59,655 nt of DNA from Oscillospiraceae bacterium. GTDB lineage: Bacteria; Bacillota; Clostridia; Oscillospirales; Acutalibacteraceae. The notes below the pieces were generated by a model. It did not search any database. It was not told where the DNA came from and saw only the letters and a list, made by a program, of their open reading frames with translations. How positions within the stretch are numbered: the first letter of the stretch is position 1; each line of letters begins with the position of its first letter. Shown piece by piece: positions 34,828 to 44,198 of this stretch. Where the stretch lies: NCBI GenBank assembly GCA_015066295.1, contig SVOR01000006.1:1-59655 (forward strand), written 5' to 3'. Made by a program: the position numbers and the translations under genes.

Positions 34828-36085
34828 ATTGAGCATTATTTGAAGCGATTTTAATTTTAGTTGTATAATATTTACCCGAACGGTAAATTTTAACACTAAC
34901 CTTATCACCCGGTTTTGTTGCCGCAACTAAATCACTGAGTTCGGTATAATCCTTAAGCGCTTTACCGTTAAAGCTTGTAATAATATCACCTCGACGAATT
35001 CCTGCTTCATAAGCGGGGCCGTTTTTAATTACACTGCTTACTACGGCACCAACGGGGTAACCGAGCTGTTTAAGGTCATCTGCCGAATATCTGTCACTAA
35101 TTGTAACACCTATATATGGGTTAGGCGTATCCTTATTGGCAATAATGTTATCACAAATCGTTTTTACGGTGTCTACAGGTATTGCGAAGCCCATACCTTC
35201 GTATTCGGTAGCGGCAATTTTAGAGCTATTTACACCAATTAGCTTACCCTCGATATTAACAAGCGCACCGCCCGAGTTACCAGGGTTAATTGCTGCGTCG
35301 GTTTGTATAAGTTCAACCGCCGAGCCGGTTGAACTATCAGATATAACGCGATTAAGACCACTGATAATACCGTAGGTAACCGAGCCCATAAAATCAAGTC
35401 CACCAGGGCTACCAATGGCGGCAACGTATTGTCCAACCCTTAGAGAATCGGCATCGGCAAGCTCAATAGGCACTAAATTATCAGCCGTAATTTTTATGAC
35501 AGCCAAATCGTGACTGATATTATAACCTACCACGCTTGCAGTATATGCTTTTTCGGTATTGCTTGATAAATAAACCTCTATTTTTGATGACGACGAATTA
35601 ACAGCACTCTCAATTACGTGATAGTTGGTAATTATATAGCCATCTTTACTATATATAATTCCCGAGCCCTCGCCCGTTGTCTCACTACCGCCGCCAAAAA
35701 AATTGTTGGTTGAAGCAGTTGTTGCGATACCCACAACGCTTGGCGTAACCTTCTTTGCAACTGCCTCAATAACGCTGCTGACCGTTTCGTCAACCTTAAT
35801 TTCCGAAATAATCTGTTGTTTACCGTCATCAGTTACGACCACGGTGTTGCCTTTTTCTTGGTCCTTAAACAGATTGCCCGAAAGGAAAACCGCGCCAAGA
35901 GCAGTTGTGGCGCCAACCGAAGCCGCAATTAAAACACAAAGAAAGAGGGTTAAAAAAGAAAATCTCTTCTTTTCTTTTTTATTATTTTTATTCTCGGAAA
36001 AAGTATTATCATTAAAGCTTTTATCATATCCATCTAATGACGAATAGATATTATAATCGTTTTGGTTGTTAAAGTTATTCTCCAT
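34826..36085 (-). CDS. htrA: HtrA/DegP-like membrane-anchored serine protease
   Basis: A 419-residue protein: cytoplasmic Asn-rich N-terminus, membrane helix (about 43-68), trypsin-like protease domain (100-300) and one PDZ domain (about 315-410). The triad is His156 (ITNYHVIES), Asp193 (SHDLAVIKI) and Ser271 (INPGNSGGAL). It degrades misfolded exported proteins outside the membrane. Start ATG with GAGAGGT upstream. It is a single-gene unit. Confidence 0.95.
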   Translation of the reverse strand: MENNFNNQNDYNIYSSLDGYDKSFNDNTFSENKNNKKEKKRFSFLTLFLCVLIAASVGATTALGAVFLSGNLFKDQEKGNTVVVTDDGKQQIISEIKVDETVSSVIEAVAKKVTPSVVGIATTASTNNFFGGGSETTGEGSGIIYSKDGYIITNYHVIESAVNSSSSKIEVYLSSNTEKAYTASVVGYNISHDLAVIKITADNLVPIELADADSLRVGQYVAAIGSPGGLDFMGSVTYGIISGLNRVISDSSTGSAVELIQTDAAINPGNSGGALVNIEGKLIGVNSSKIAATEYEGMGFAIPVDTVKTICDNIIANKDTPNPYIGVTISDRYSADDLKQLGYPVGAVVSSVIKNGPAYEAGIRRGDIITSFNGKALKDYTELSDLVAATKPGDKVSVKIYRSGKYYTTKIKIASNNAQ

Positions 36086-36165
36086 AACGTCATACCTCTC
36101 GTTAATAAGTTACGTTTAGTTTACTATTAAAATATGAATTAAAAATGAATATATTTACTATATTT

Positions 36166-36924
36166 TTAAAATTTTCGTCGTTTAATCTTAACATAAGGTG
36201 CTACGTCGTTTGTATTGCGCTTATCTCTTATATCACGCACTATTGTAATGGCGATATAAACGCAAACACCAACGCCTGCAATAATAGCTAAAATTATCAA
36301 GCCTTTAACAACGATATCATTTACGCCGTCACTCGATTTTTTGACGTTATCGCTACTCTTTGGCAGGTCAAGGCTTGCCACAACACCCTCTGTAAAGGTA
36401 ATTTTATCATTATTTACGTTACCATCAAAAAGAAATTCAACCGAAATCAGATTACCCTTTTGCACGCTCATATAACGAATAACACTAAAATGCCCACCAT
36501 TATCCTTACCAACTAAATTGGTGCGCACAAAGACGTTTTCACCAAGGGTGACCTTCTCATAATCAAGTCCCGAAGACAAGGATACCGCAATCTTTTGGAA
36601 AGCATCTGCATCAAGCAAATCAATATCAAATTCCTCCGACCATACGGCTTTATCAAGCTTGATAATGATTTCATCCTTTTGGTCATTTCTTGCAAAAAGT
36701 ATTATTTTATTTTCTTTGAGATGCTTTTCAAAATCATTTCTTGTGAATTTCATCTCACCTAGAAGTGGTAAATTTTGGTCTATATTATCCTTAGTAACAC
36801 AGGTGTATTCGCTTGGAATATCGACCTTTATATTACCCTCTTTAATATTTAGTGCCGAAGCGCTAATAGATATAACGCTTAACAGTACTAAAAATACAAC
36901 CAAAAACGAAAGTTTATTTTTCAC
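36166..36924 (-). CDS. Secreted, C-terminally anchored protein of unknown function
   Basis: A 252-residue protein with an N-terminal signal peptide (KNKLSFLVVFLVLLSVISIS, cleavage near ASA-LN at about residue 24), an extracytoplasmic domain (25-205) rich in beta-strand pattern, and one membrane helix near the end (about 208-231) followed by a basic tail (VKIKRRKF). This predicts an outside domain anchored by a C-terminal helix. No family recognised. It follows folD by 18 bases, so it is probably in the lgt-folD transcription unit. Confidence 0.75.
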   Translation of the reverse strand: MKNKLSFLVVFLVLLSVISISASALNIKEGNIKVDIPSEYTCVTKDNIDQNLPLLGEMKFTRNDFEKHLKENKIILFARNDQKDEIIIKLDKAVWSEEFDIDLLDADAFQKIAVSLSSGLDYEKVTLGENVFVRTNLVGKDNGGHFSVIRYMSVQKGNLISVEFLFDGNVNNDKITFTEGVVASLDLPKSSDNVKKSSDGVNDIVVKGLIILAIIAGVGVCVYIAITIVRDIRDKRNTNDVAPYVKIKRRKF

Positions 36925-36942
36925 TTAAAAACTCCAATAAAA

Positions 36943-37794
36943 TTATTTTAAATTTTGCTTTTTAGCGGCAGTAAGTGTGTTTTGCATTAGCATAGCAATG
37001 GTCATGGGACCAACGCCGCCCGGCACGGGGGTAATTGCCGACACTTTATCAAAAACAGCATCATAATCAACGTCTCCGCATAATTTGCCGTTTTCATCGC
37101 GATTCATACCAACGTCAATAACAACCGCGCCTTCCTTAACCATATCTGCCGTAATGAATTTAGCTCTACCGATTGCAACAACAAGAATATCGGCAGCAGC
37201 GCATTCGTCCTTTAGATTTTTGGTGCGTGAATGACATACGGTAACTGTTGCATTGTTATGTAAAAGCAACATTGACATCGGCTTGCCTACTATATTCGAA
37301 CGACCAACTACAACACACTTTTTGCCCGTCATATCAATATTCGAATATTTAAGCATTTCAATAACACCTGCGGGTGTGCAAGGTAGAAAATCAAAGTCGC
37401 CAATCATTATCTTACCTACGTTTTGCGGATGAAAAGCATCAACGTCCTTTTCGGGTACTATACTGTTTATAATGAGCGACTCATCAAGGTGCTTAGGCAA
37501 TGGTAGTTGACACAATATGCCGTTAACCTTATCATCGTTATTTAGCTTTTTAACAAGCTCTAACAACTCTTCATTTGTAGTTTCTTCAGGTAAAGCGTAT
37601 TTATAAGAATTGATGCCCAACTGCTCGCAGGCCTTTTCCTTGTTAGCTACGTATACCTTTGAAGCGGGGTCATCACCAACGATAATAACCGCAAGTCCTA
37701 CCTCTATACCTTTTTCGCGTAAGGAAGTTACCTCACCCTTTATACGCTCTTTAACCGCGGCAGATATTTCTTTACCATTTATAATTTTAGTCAT
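36943..37794 (-). CDS. folD: Bifunctional methylene-THF dehydrogenase/methenyl-THF cyclohydrolase
   Basis: A 283-residue protein from the ATG at 37794, with GAGGAG upstream; this length matches FolD (about 285). Signatures are present: AVIIVGDDPASKVYVANKEKACE-like region (VGDDPASKVYV, with catalytic Lys in the following NKEKAC), NGILCQLPLPKHL, the NADP-binding CVVVGRSNIVGKPMSMLL and the end PVPGGVGPMTIAMLM. It interconverts one-carbon tetrahydrofolate units. Its start overlaps the lgt stop by eight bases. Confidence 0.96.
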   Translation of the reverse strand: MTKIINGKEISAAVKERIKGEVTSLREKGIEVGLAVIIVGDDPASKVYVANKEKACEQLGINSYKYALPEETTNEELLELVKKLNNDDKVNGILCQLPLPKHLDESLIINSIVPEKDVDAFHPQNVGKIMIGDFDFLPCTPAGVIEMLKYSNIDMTGKKCVVVGRSNIVGKPMSMLLLHNNATVTVCHSRTKNLKDECAAADILVVAIGRAKFITADMVKEGAVVIDVGMNRDENGKLCGDVDYDAVFDKVSAITPVPGGVGPMTIAMLMQNTLTAAKKQNLK

Positions 37795-38686
37795 TATTTT
37801 CATTCTCCTCGGTTTTTGTTTCCCGGTCGGCATTATCATAATCAAATAAATTTGAATATTCATTATTGGTTGTCGCAACCTTTTGCTTTTTAAAGATAAG
37901 GAACATAATTACACCAAACGCTGCCGCCACTGTAAATGAAAGCAGAGCCGACACTCTGATTGAGCCGATGTAAAGGCTATCGGTTCTAAGTAATTCAATA
38001 AAACCACGACCAAAGCCGTACCATATACCATAAGAAAGTACAAGCTGACCCTTGAATTTACGGTTTCTGCCAATGCGGTCAATAATAATAAAGCCTAAAA
38101 TACACCAAATAAACTCATACAAAAAGCAAGGATGTACAAGACCCGTACCGCCCATTTCAAGTACGGTTCGGTTGCTTGCCATGCCCCACCAGCTACTGCC
38201 CGTAAATGCGCCATAGGCCTCTTGATTAAAGAAGTTACCCCATCTGCCGATACCTTGTGCCAATATAAAACAGGTTGCGGCAAGGTCGAACATATCGAGA
38301 ATGTTTACTCGGCGTAGTTTGCAGGCAAGTCCGCCAAACAGAAATGCGCCAATAACTCCGCCGTAAATGGCAAGTCCCGAAAAACCGTGACCATTGCCAA
38401 AACCAAAGAAATCGCCAAAGCTTTGCAGCTTAACGCCATCAAAAATAACGTAGTAAAGTCTAGCGCACAAAATTGCAAGCGGCGTTGTAATTAGTGCCAC
38501 GTCTAACATACGGTCAATGTCAATCTCATATCGTTTGGCTGTTAAATAAGCATAAATGAGCGCCGCCAAAAAGCCGAGGCCAATCATAATGCCGTACCAA
38601 TAAATATCCCAACCATCGCCGATTGGAAGCGTAAAGGCAACGGGATCTATTTTATATTTAATACCAAAAATTATACCCTCATACAT
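37787..38686 (-). CDS. lgt: Prolipoprotein diacylglyceryl transferase
   Basis: A 299-residue membrane enzyme with about seven helices. The Lgt signature GRWGNFFNQEAYG (around residues 150-162) carries the essential Arg and Asn/Glu residues, and GFSGLAIYGGVIGAFLFGG is the conserved periplasmic-side motif. It adds diacylglycerol to the lipobox cysteine of prolipoproteins, such as GerAC and the NagZ-like protein in this window. The C-terminal tail is acidic and charged. Confidence 0.95.
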   Translation of the reverse strand: MYEGIIFGIKYKIDPVAFTLPIGDGWDIYWYGIMIGLGFLAALIYAYLTAKRYEIDIDRMLDVALITTPLAILCARLYYVIFDGVKLQSFGDFFGFGNGHGFSGLAIYGGVIGAFLFGGLACKLRRVNILDMFDLAATCFILAQGIGRWGNFFNQEAYGAFTGSSWWGMASNRTVLEMGGTGLVHPCFLYEFIWCILGFIIIDRIGRNRKFKGQLVLSYGIWYGFGRGFIELLRTDSLYIGSIRVSALLSFTVAAAFGVIMFLIFKKQKVATTNNEYSNLFDYDNADRETKTEENENND

Positions 38687-38690
38687 TGTT

Positions 38691-39968
38691 TTAATTCTCC
38701 TTTGGCTTAATTACCGAAAGAACTGCGCGACTGTCATCAAAAACACTTAAATACGATAACACTTCGTCGAGTGTAATATCCTTTAAAACTTCGATTTCAT
38801 CAAAAATATTATAGTTAGAAACTGCTGCATCAACAAACATCATAGTAATGTTGTTAACGTTATCGTATCTTTTAATTGTATCACCGAACGAATCACGTTT
38901 GACCGCCTCAAACAGCTGTGAATCAATGCCTTCGTTAGATAACCTTTTAATTTCGGCCTTAATTTCCTCTGCTACCCTTTTCGGCTCGTTTGATTCACCC
39001 TCAAATAAAATTGCCGCAAAGCCTCTGCCCGTAAAATACTCGGTATCAAACTCATCGTTAATAAGTCCCATATCGGTTAATTTCTTATAACAGGGCGACG
39101 ACTCGCCGATTATTAGCTTTAACAGTAAATTTACAGCAATTGATTCGCGAAGCGAGGGCTCCTCTTTATCAATTATCTGCTTATAGCCCAAACAAAATAG
39201 AGGTACGGCAACAGGCAGACTTTTTTCAATATAATCTTTAACAATAGTCTTTGGCTCATCAACCTTTTTTCTGTTAATTGTAATTTTTTCGCAGGGTTTT
39301 ATTGAATTGGAAATCTTTTCAATTACGCTATCAGAATTAACGTTACCTGCAATACAAATAAACATATTAGCGGGGTTATAAAAGGTGTTATAACACTCGT
39401 ATAAAAGCTTGTCGTCGATTTGGGCAATTGATTCAACAGTGCCCGCAATATCAACCTTAACAGGATGATTATGATACATACATTCGAGCGCATTAAACAA
39501 AACGCACCACGCAGGGCTGTCGTCATACATACGTATTTCCTGACCGATTATTCCCTGCTCCTTTTTAACCGTCTCGGCGGTGAAATAAGGGCTTTGTACA
39601 AAGTCGAGCAAAATATCAAGATTTTCATCAAACAAACTGCTGCACGAAAACAGATAACAGGTTTTATCAAACGAGGTAAAAGCATTGGCATAGGCGCCGG
39701 TTTTAGAATACTTTGTAAAGGCGTCGCCATCCTCACTTTCAAAAAGCTTATGCTCAAGAAAATGTGCAATGCCGTTAGGCACGCTTATATATTCGCCGTC
39801 ATTTAGGCTGAAACAGTTATCAATCGAGCCGTATTTTGTACCGAAAACAGCATAAACAGAATCGAAATTCTGCTTTTCCATAACGTAAATTTTAAGCCCG
39901 TTTTGAAGGGTGGCAACGGTATATTCTTCGCCGAGAAGGTCGCTTTTAAAAATTTGCTTATTCATCAC
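38691..39968 (-). CDS. ymfH: M16 family zinc peptidase, active subunit (YmfH-like)
   Basis: A 425-residue protein with the inverted zinc motif HFLEH (family HxxEH, about residues 69-73) in GIAHFLEHKLFE, followed by the C-terminal M16 domain. It belongs to the YmfH/AlbF-like peptidases found beside YmfF in Firmicutes. Targets are unknown. It overlaps the upstream ymfF-like gene by 11 bases, so the two subunits are co-translated. lgt follows four bases later. Confidence 0.88.
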   Translation of the reverse strand: MMNKQIFKSDLLGEEYTVATLQNGLKIYVMEKQNFDSVYAVFGTKYGSIDNCFSLNDGEYISVPNGIAHFLEHKLFESEDGDAFTKYSKTGAYANAFTSFDKTCYLFSCSSLFDENLDILLDFVQSPYFTAETVKKEQGIIGQEIRMYDDSPAWCVLFNALECMYHNHPVKVDIAGTVESIAQIDDKLLYECYNTFYNPANMFICIAGNVNSDSVIEKISNSIKPCEKITINRKKVDEPKTIVKDYIEKSLPVAVPLFCLGYKQIIDKEEPSLRESIAVNLLLKLIIGESSPCYKKLTDMGLINDEFDTEYFTGRGFAAILFEGESNEPKRVAEEIKAEIKRLSNEGIDSQLFEAVKRDSFGDTIKRYDNVNNITMMFVDAAVSNYNIFDEIEVLKDITLDEVLSYLSVFDDSRAVLSVIKPKEN

Positions 39969-41256
39969 AGCTACCTCCTCCGACTAATTTATAAACCGTA
40001 TGCAATTGGATGCCTTTTGCCGTTTCAATAACGTCTTGCTTAGTTATTTTTGATATTTCCTTTGCGGCATCATTTGGTGAAATAAGCTTGTCATCAAAAA
40101 TTCTTGAAGCATACCAACCGTCAAGAGCAGATAGACTATCGTTATATGATTTTAGGGAGCCGCAAATACTCTTAATTGAGGCTTCAAAGGTAAAATCATC
40201 AAATTCACCGTTTTTAACGGCTGAAAGCTGATTTAAAATTTCTTTTTCGGCCTTTTCCATATTTTGGAACTCAACACCCGACTCAACCAAAAGGTGTCCC
40301 TTGGTCATTACTGACGATGCAGAGCAATAATAGCAAAGACTCATTTTTTCGCGCACGTTAGTAAATAGACGTGAATATGGACCGCCGCCAAAAATATCAG
40401 ACATAACGCTTAGCTTATAGCAGCCGTTGCCATGGGTTTCACTCGAAAATCCCATAACGAGCTTGCCTTGGGCAACATCCATTTTATCGGTTACGCGGTT
40501 TACCGTATTACTCGGAGCGAGGGTATTAACCTTTTTGTATTGGTCAAAGGGCTTGCGCTCAACTTGTGAAAAATGCTGACCCACAAGCTGGAATAAATTA
40601 TTTGGAAGCTTCTCACCAATAACCTGCACTCTGACGTAGGCGGTATTTAACATCCTTTGCCAAGCATCATACAACTGTACACCACTCAGCTTCTTAACGT
40701 CGTCTAATTCGCCAAATCTTGAAAGACCGCTCGGTAGTGCGGCATACATAAGTGAAAGGGTGCGATTTTTAGCATACACACGCTTTTCGTTTATCTCGCC
40801 CAAGATATTCTCTACCATTTTACGCTTTTCGCGCTCGACATCCTCGGCATAAAAACTACCGTTTAAAAGACGGGGTTTAAAAATTAAAGAAAGAATCAGG
40901 TTAACAGCCTCGCAGATAATCGAGGTGTTATCAAACGAAAATCTGTCGTTAATAACCGAAACTGCAATTCGCACATGATGGGTATCACCCGTTTTATTAA
41001 CCGTTAAAGAAAGGTCTGCCCCATAAAGCATATTGAATTTTCGGTTAAGAACCGTTAAGTTTTCATATTCCTCAGAACACGACGTCAAGATATACGGTAA
41101 TAAAGCATTGGCCGCAACGTCCTCTTTAATTAGCGGTAAATAATAGTTAAAAGAAATAACAGTGGTGTTAAAACGTTTATTTTCGATAAAAATACCGTCA
41201 ACGCCGTTTGCTATATTGATAAGCTCTTGCTTCACTTTTTGCCTCCAAATTGCCAA
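39958..41256 (-). CDS. ymfF: M16 family peptidase-like protein, inactive partner (YmfF-like)
   Basis: A 432-residue M16-fold protein without an HxxEH motif in the N-terminal domain. It has conserved M16 segments: VMGFSSETHGNGCYKLSVMSDIFGGGPYSRLF (shown as VMGFSSETHGNG and DIFGGGPYSRLF) and REKMSLCYYCSAS. M16 peptidases often work as an active/inactive pair, and the partner follows directly. The start is ATG, or possibly TTG-type further in; spacing gives no clear choice. First gene of a ymfF-ymfH-lgt-folD run. Confidence 0.82.
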   Translation of the reverse strand: MAIWRQKVKQELINIANGVDGIFIENKRFNTTVISFNYYLPLIKEDVAANALLPYILTSCSEEYENLTVLNRKFNMLYGADLSLTVNKTGDTHHVRIAVSVINDRFSFDNTSIICEAVNLILSLIFKPRLLNGSFYAEDVEREKRKMVENILGEINEKRVYAKNRTLSLMYAALPSGLSRFGELDDVKKLSGVQLYDAWQRMLNTAYVRVQVIGEKLPNNLFQLVGQHFSQVERKPFDQYKKVNTLAPSNTVNRVTDKMDVAQGKLVMGFSSETHGNGCYKLSVMSDIFGGGPYSRLFTNVREKMSLCYYCSASSVMTKGHLLVESGVEFQNMEKAEKEILNQLSAVKNGEFDDFTFEASIKSICGSLKSYNDSLSALDGWYASRIFDDKLISPNDAAKEISKITKQDVIETAKGIQLHTVYKLVGGGSCDE

Positions 41257-41337
41257 AAAAATTATAATTATATATATTATACCACTTTTTATAATTTTTT
41301 CAATTATTTTGAGTGGTTATTTAATAATTTTTTGAGA

Positions 41338-41366
41338 TTGACAAGCGCAAAATATTAATGTATAAT
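41338..41366 (+). promoter_or_regulatory. Exact-consensus sigma-A promoter of the 54-residue protein gene
   Basis: TTGACA (41338-41343), 17-base spacer, TATAAT (41361-41366), 25 bases before the start codon. Confidence 0.8.
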
Positions 41367-41390
41367 ATTAGATAAGAAAGGATGGGTTGT

Positions 41391-41555
41391 ATGAAAACTA
41401 AAAATGTTTTATCAGCTATTGCTATCATAATTGGTATTATTGCTCTTGCTGCAGGTGTTGCAGTTGTTGTTGAAAAATTCTTAAAGAAGCGCAACGATTG
41501 TTACGATGGCTATATTGAATGTGATTGTACACCTGAAGAGTTTGACGAACAGTAA
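41391..41555 (+). CDS. 54-residue single-pass membrane protein, unknown function
   Basis: ATG at 41391 with AAAGGA eight bases upstream. Sequence begins KTKNVLSAIAIIIGIIALAA, giving one membrane helix (about 5-27), then a basic stretch (EKFLKKR), two Cys-containing turns (NDCYDGYIECDC) and an acidic end. Exact promoter, ribosome binding site and a clean terminator (41562-41583) make it a convincing gene. It may be a small membrane regulator; no family known to me. Confidence 0.82.
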   Translation: MKTKNVLSAIAIIIGIIALAAGVAVVVEKFLKKRNDCYDGYIECDCTPEEFDEQ

Positions 41556-41561
41556 AAATTA

Positions 41562-41583
41562 AGGCATCTGTACTCAGATGCCT
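41562..41583 (+). terminator. Terminator of the 54-residue protein gene
   Basis: AGGCATCTG / CAGATGCCT with a TACT loop, followed by GTTTTTAT. Confidence 0.8.
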
Positions 41584-41712
41584 GTTTTTATATCTAATTT
41601 TGCACTCAAATTTATAACATTTAAACAAACAAAGCATTATTTTTTAACTAATTTGTTAATTTTATTGTGATTTTTGCATAAAAAATCACCTTTTTCGCTT
41701 TTATGAATTTAC

Positions 41713-41741
41713 TTGAAAATTATGCGAGTATAAGTTATTAT
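41713..41741 (+). promoter_or_regulatory. Promoter of glgP
   Basis: TTGAAA (41713-41718) and TATTAT (41736-41741), 17-base spacer, 43 bases before the glgP start. Confidence 0.55.
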
Positions 41742-41784
41742 ATTATTGGTAAAAATATATCTATGTATTGAGGAGTTGTTACGT

Positions 41785-44190
41785 ATGGCAGTTAAATACA
41801 GCAGCGAAAAAATCGCTACACTTATTGAACGTAAGCTTTCACACAATTTCGGCGTCGGTGTTGCCCACGCTTCTGACGAGCTTTTTTATAAGGCTACCGT
41901 TCTTGTTTTACTTGATATTATGAATGAACTAAGAACTGCTTATAAAAAGAAAACCGCACAAAGTGGCGCAAAAACTGTTTACTATTTAAGTATGGAATTT
42001 CTTATGGGTCGTTCGCTTAAGAATAATCTATTTAACCTCGACCTTGAGAAAACTGTTGCAAAGGCATTAAAGAAATTTGACGTTAAGCTTGAAAATCTAT
42101 ATGAGCTTGAACCCGATGCGGGTCTTGGCAATGGTGGTCTCGGCCGTCTTGCAGCCTGCTTCCTTGATGCATTATCAACCGGTAATTACCCTGCTATGGG
42201 TTATTGTATTAAATATGAGTTCGGTATTTTCCGTCAGAAGCTCGTTGACGGTTGGCAGACCGAAATGCCTGATTTCTGGCTACCCGGTGGCGGCGTTTGG
42301 TTAGAGCCTCGCCCCGCTTCTGCTGTTGACGTTAAGTTTAACGGTCACGTTAAAGAATGGTGGGACGGAAATCACCATAATATCGTTCACGAGGACTATA
42401 CAACTGTACGTGCAATGCCCTATGACCTTATGGTTGCAGGTAAAAACGGCGAAACGGTTAATGCACTCCGCTTATGGTCTGCAGAATATCAAGATATAAA
42501 TATGTCGGCATTTAATCAAGGCGACTACGTAAAGGCACTTGAAGAAAAGGCTAATACCGAGGTTATAAGCAAGGTACTCTACCCTGAGGATAATCATATG
42601 GAGGGTAAATCTCTTCGCCTTCGTCAACAGTATTTCTTGGTTTCCGCCTCTATTCAGGACATACTAAACCGTCATTTAAGACACTACAATACTCTTGAAA
42701 ATCTGCCCGAAAAGGTAGCTATTCATATCAATGATACACATCCCACCCTTTGCATACCCGAGCTTATGAGATTCTTGCTTGACGAATGCGGCTATTCTTG
42801 GGATAAGGCTTGGGAAATCGTTAAGGGCACCGTCGCTTATACCAACCATACAGTTATGGCCGAAGCGCTTGAATGCTGGCAGGAGGATTTGTTTAAGCAT
42901 CGTCTACCCCGTATTTATCAGATTGTTAAAGAAATTGACCGTCGTTTCCGCATTGAAACCCTTAACAATACCTGTGACCCTTCAATTGTTGAGCGTACAG
43001 CGATTATTAAAAACGGTATGATTCACATGGCTAACCTTTGCGTTGCCGCTTCGCACTCGGTTAACGGCGTTTCTCGATTACACAGTGAAATCCTTAAAGA
43101 TTCTCTCTTTAATGATTACTACAAGATGACTCCCGAGAAGTTTAAAAACGTAACAAACGGTATCGCTCACCGTCGTTGGTTGTGTCAGGCAAATCCCCTT
43201 TTAAGCAAATATATCACCGAGTTAATTGGTGACGGTTTTGTTACTGATGCTTCTAAATTAGAGGAGTTAATGAAGTTTGCCGATGATAAGACCGTTCTTA
43301 AAAAGTTAGATGAAATTAAACACGCAAATAAGGTTCGCCTTGCAAACTACCTAAAAAATAATAATGGTATCAGTGTTGACCCCGACTCTATGTTTGATAT
43401 GCAGGTTAAGCGCTTGCACGAATATAAGCGCCAGCACTTAAATGCCCTACACATTATTTCTGAATATCTTTATATTAAGAATAATCCCAACGCCGAATTC
43501 CAGCCCAAGACCTATATCTTTGGCGCTAAGGCAGCTCCGGGATACCTACTTGCTAAACAGTTTATTCATATGATAAATCAGTTAGCAAAGGTAATTGATG
43601 CCGACCCCGTGGTTCGCGATAAATTAAAAATTGTGTTTATGGAAGACTATCGTGTAACTCTTGCCGAGCTTATGATTCCTGCCGCAAATATTAGTGAGCA
43701 AATCTCACTCGCTTCTACCGAGGCCAGCGGTACAGGTAATATGAAGCTCATGATGAACGGTGCCATCACTCTCGGTACCGAGGATGGCGCAAACGTTGAA
43801 ATTCACGAGGCTGTCGGTGACGAAAACATTATCATATTCGGTATGGAAACACCCGAGGTTATGCGACTTAAAAAGTCGGGCTATAATCCGAAAGCATACT
43901 ATGAGAATAATGAAACCCTAAAGGCCGCCCTCGACTTTATCAGCAAGGGCATCGCAGGTCAGGATTTCACAAGTGTTTACAACACAATTACGGGTGTTGA
44001 CTCTTATATGGCTATGGCCGATTTTGCCGACTACTGCCGTGCACACAAGAGTGCAGACGAGTTATATAAAAACAGTGAAGTTTGGAATAAAATGTCACTC
44101 GTTAACATTGCAAAATCAGGCATTTTTGCGGCTGACCGTTCCATTAAGGACTATGCCGAAACAATTTGGAATATTAAACCCTTAGATTAG
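41785..44190 (+). CDS. glgP: Glycogen/starch phosphorylase
   Basis: An 801-residue GT35 enzyme from the ATG at 41785, with GAGGAG upstream. Signatures are GLGNGGLGRLAACFLDAL, the FGIFRQKLVDGWQTEMPD substrate region (FGIFRQ, DGWQTEMPD), VAIHINDTHPTL, and the PLP-binding SGTGNMKLMMNGAITLGTxDGAN (SGTGNMKLMMNG, TLGTEDGANVEI) with the cofactor Lys. It releases glucose-1-phosphate from alpha-1,4-glucans. It is eight bases upstream of a GH13 enzyme, which together make a glycogen or maltodextrin breakdown unit. Confidence 0.97.
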   Translation: MAVKYSSEKIATLIERKLSHNFGVGVAHASDELFYKATVLVLLDIMNELRTAYKKKTAQSGAKTVYYLSMEFLMGRSLKNNLFNLDLEKTVAKALKKFDVKLENLYELEPDAGLGNGGLGRLAACFLDALSTGNYPAMGYCIKYEFGIFRQKLVDGWQTEMPDFWLPGGGVWLEPRPASAVDVKFNGHVKEWWDGNHHNIVHEDYTTVRAMPYDLMVAGKNGETVNALRLWSAEYQDINMSAFNQGDYVKALEEKANTEVISKVLYPEDNHMEGKSLRLRQQYFLVSASIQDILNRHLRHYNTLENLPEKVAIHINDTHPTLCIPELMRFLLDECGYSWDKAWEIVKGTVAYTNHTVMAEALECWQEDLFKHRLPRIYQIVKEIDRRFRIETLNNTCDPSIVERTAIIKNGMIHMANLCVAASHSVNGVSRLHSEILKDSLFNDYYKMTPEKFKNVTNGIAHRRWLCQANPLLSKYITELIGDGFVTDASKLEELMKFADDKTVLKKLDEIKHANKVRLANYLKNNNGISVDPDSMFDMQVKRLHEYKRQHLNALHIISEYLYIKNNPNAEFQPKTYIFGAKAAPGYLLAKQFIHMINQLAKVIDADPVVRDKLKIVFMEDYRVTLAELMIPAANISEQISLASTEASGTGNMKLMMNGAITLGTEDGANVEIHEAVGDENIIIFGMETPEVMRLKKSGYNPKAYYENNETLKAALDFISKGIAGQDFTSVYNTITGVDSYMAMADFADYCRAHKSADELYKNSEVWNKMSLVNIAKSGIFAADRSIKDYAETIWNIKPLD

Positions 44191-44198
44191 GTGTAACT

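Noticed and set aside
37795..37878. N-terminal extension of FolD
   Set aside because: It overlaps the lgt end and would make the protein longer than the family; the GAGGAG site fits the ATG at 37794.
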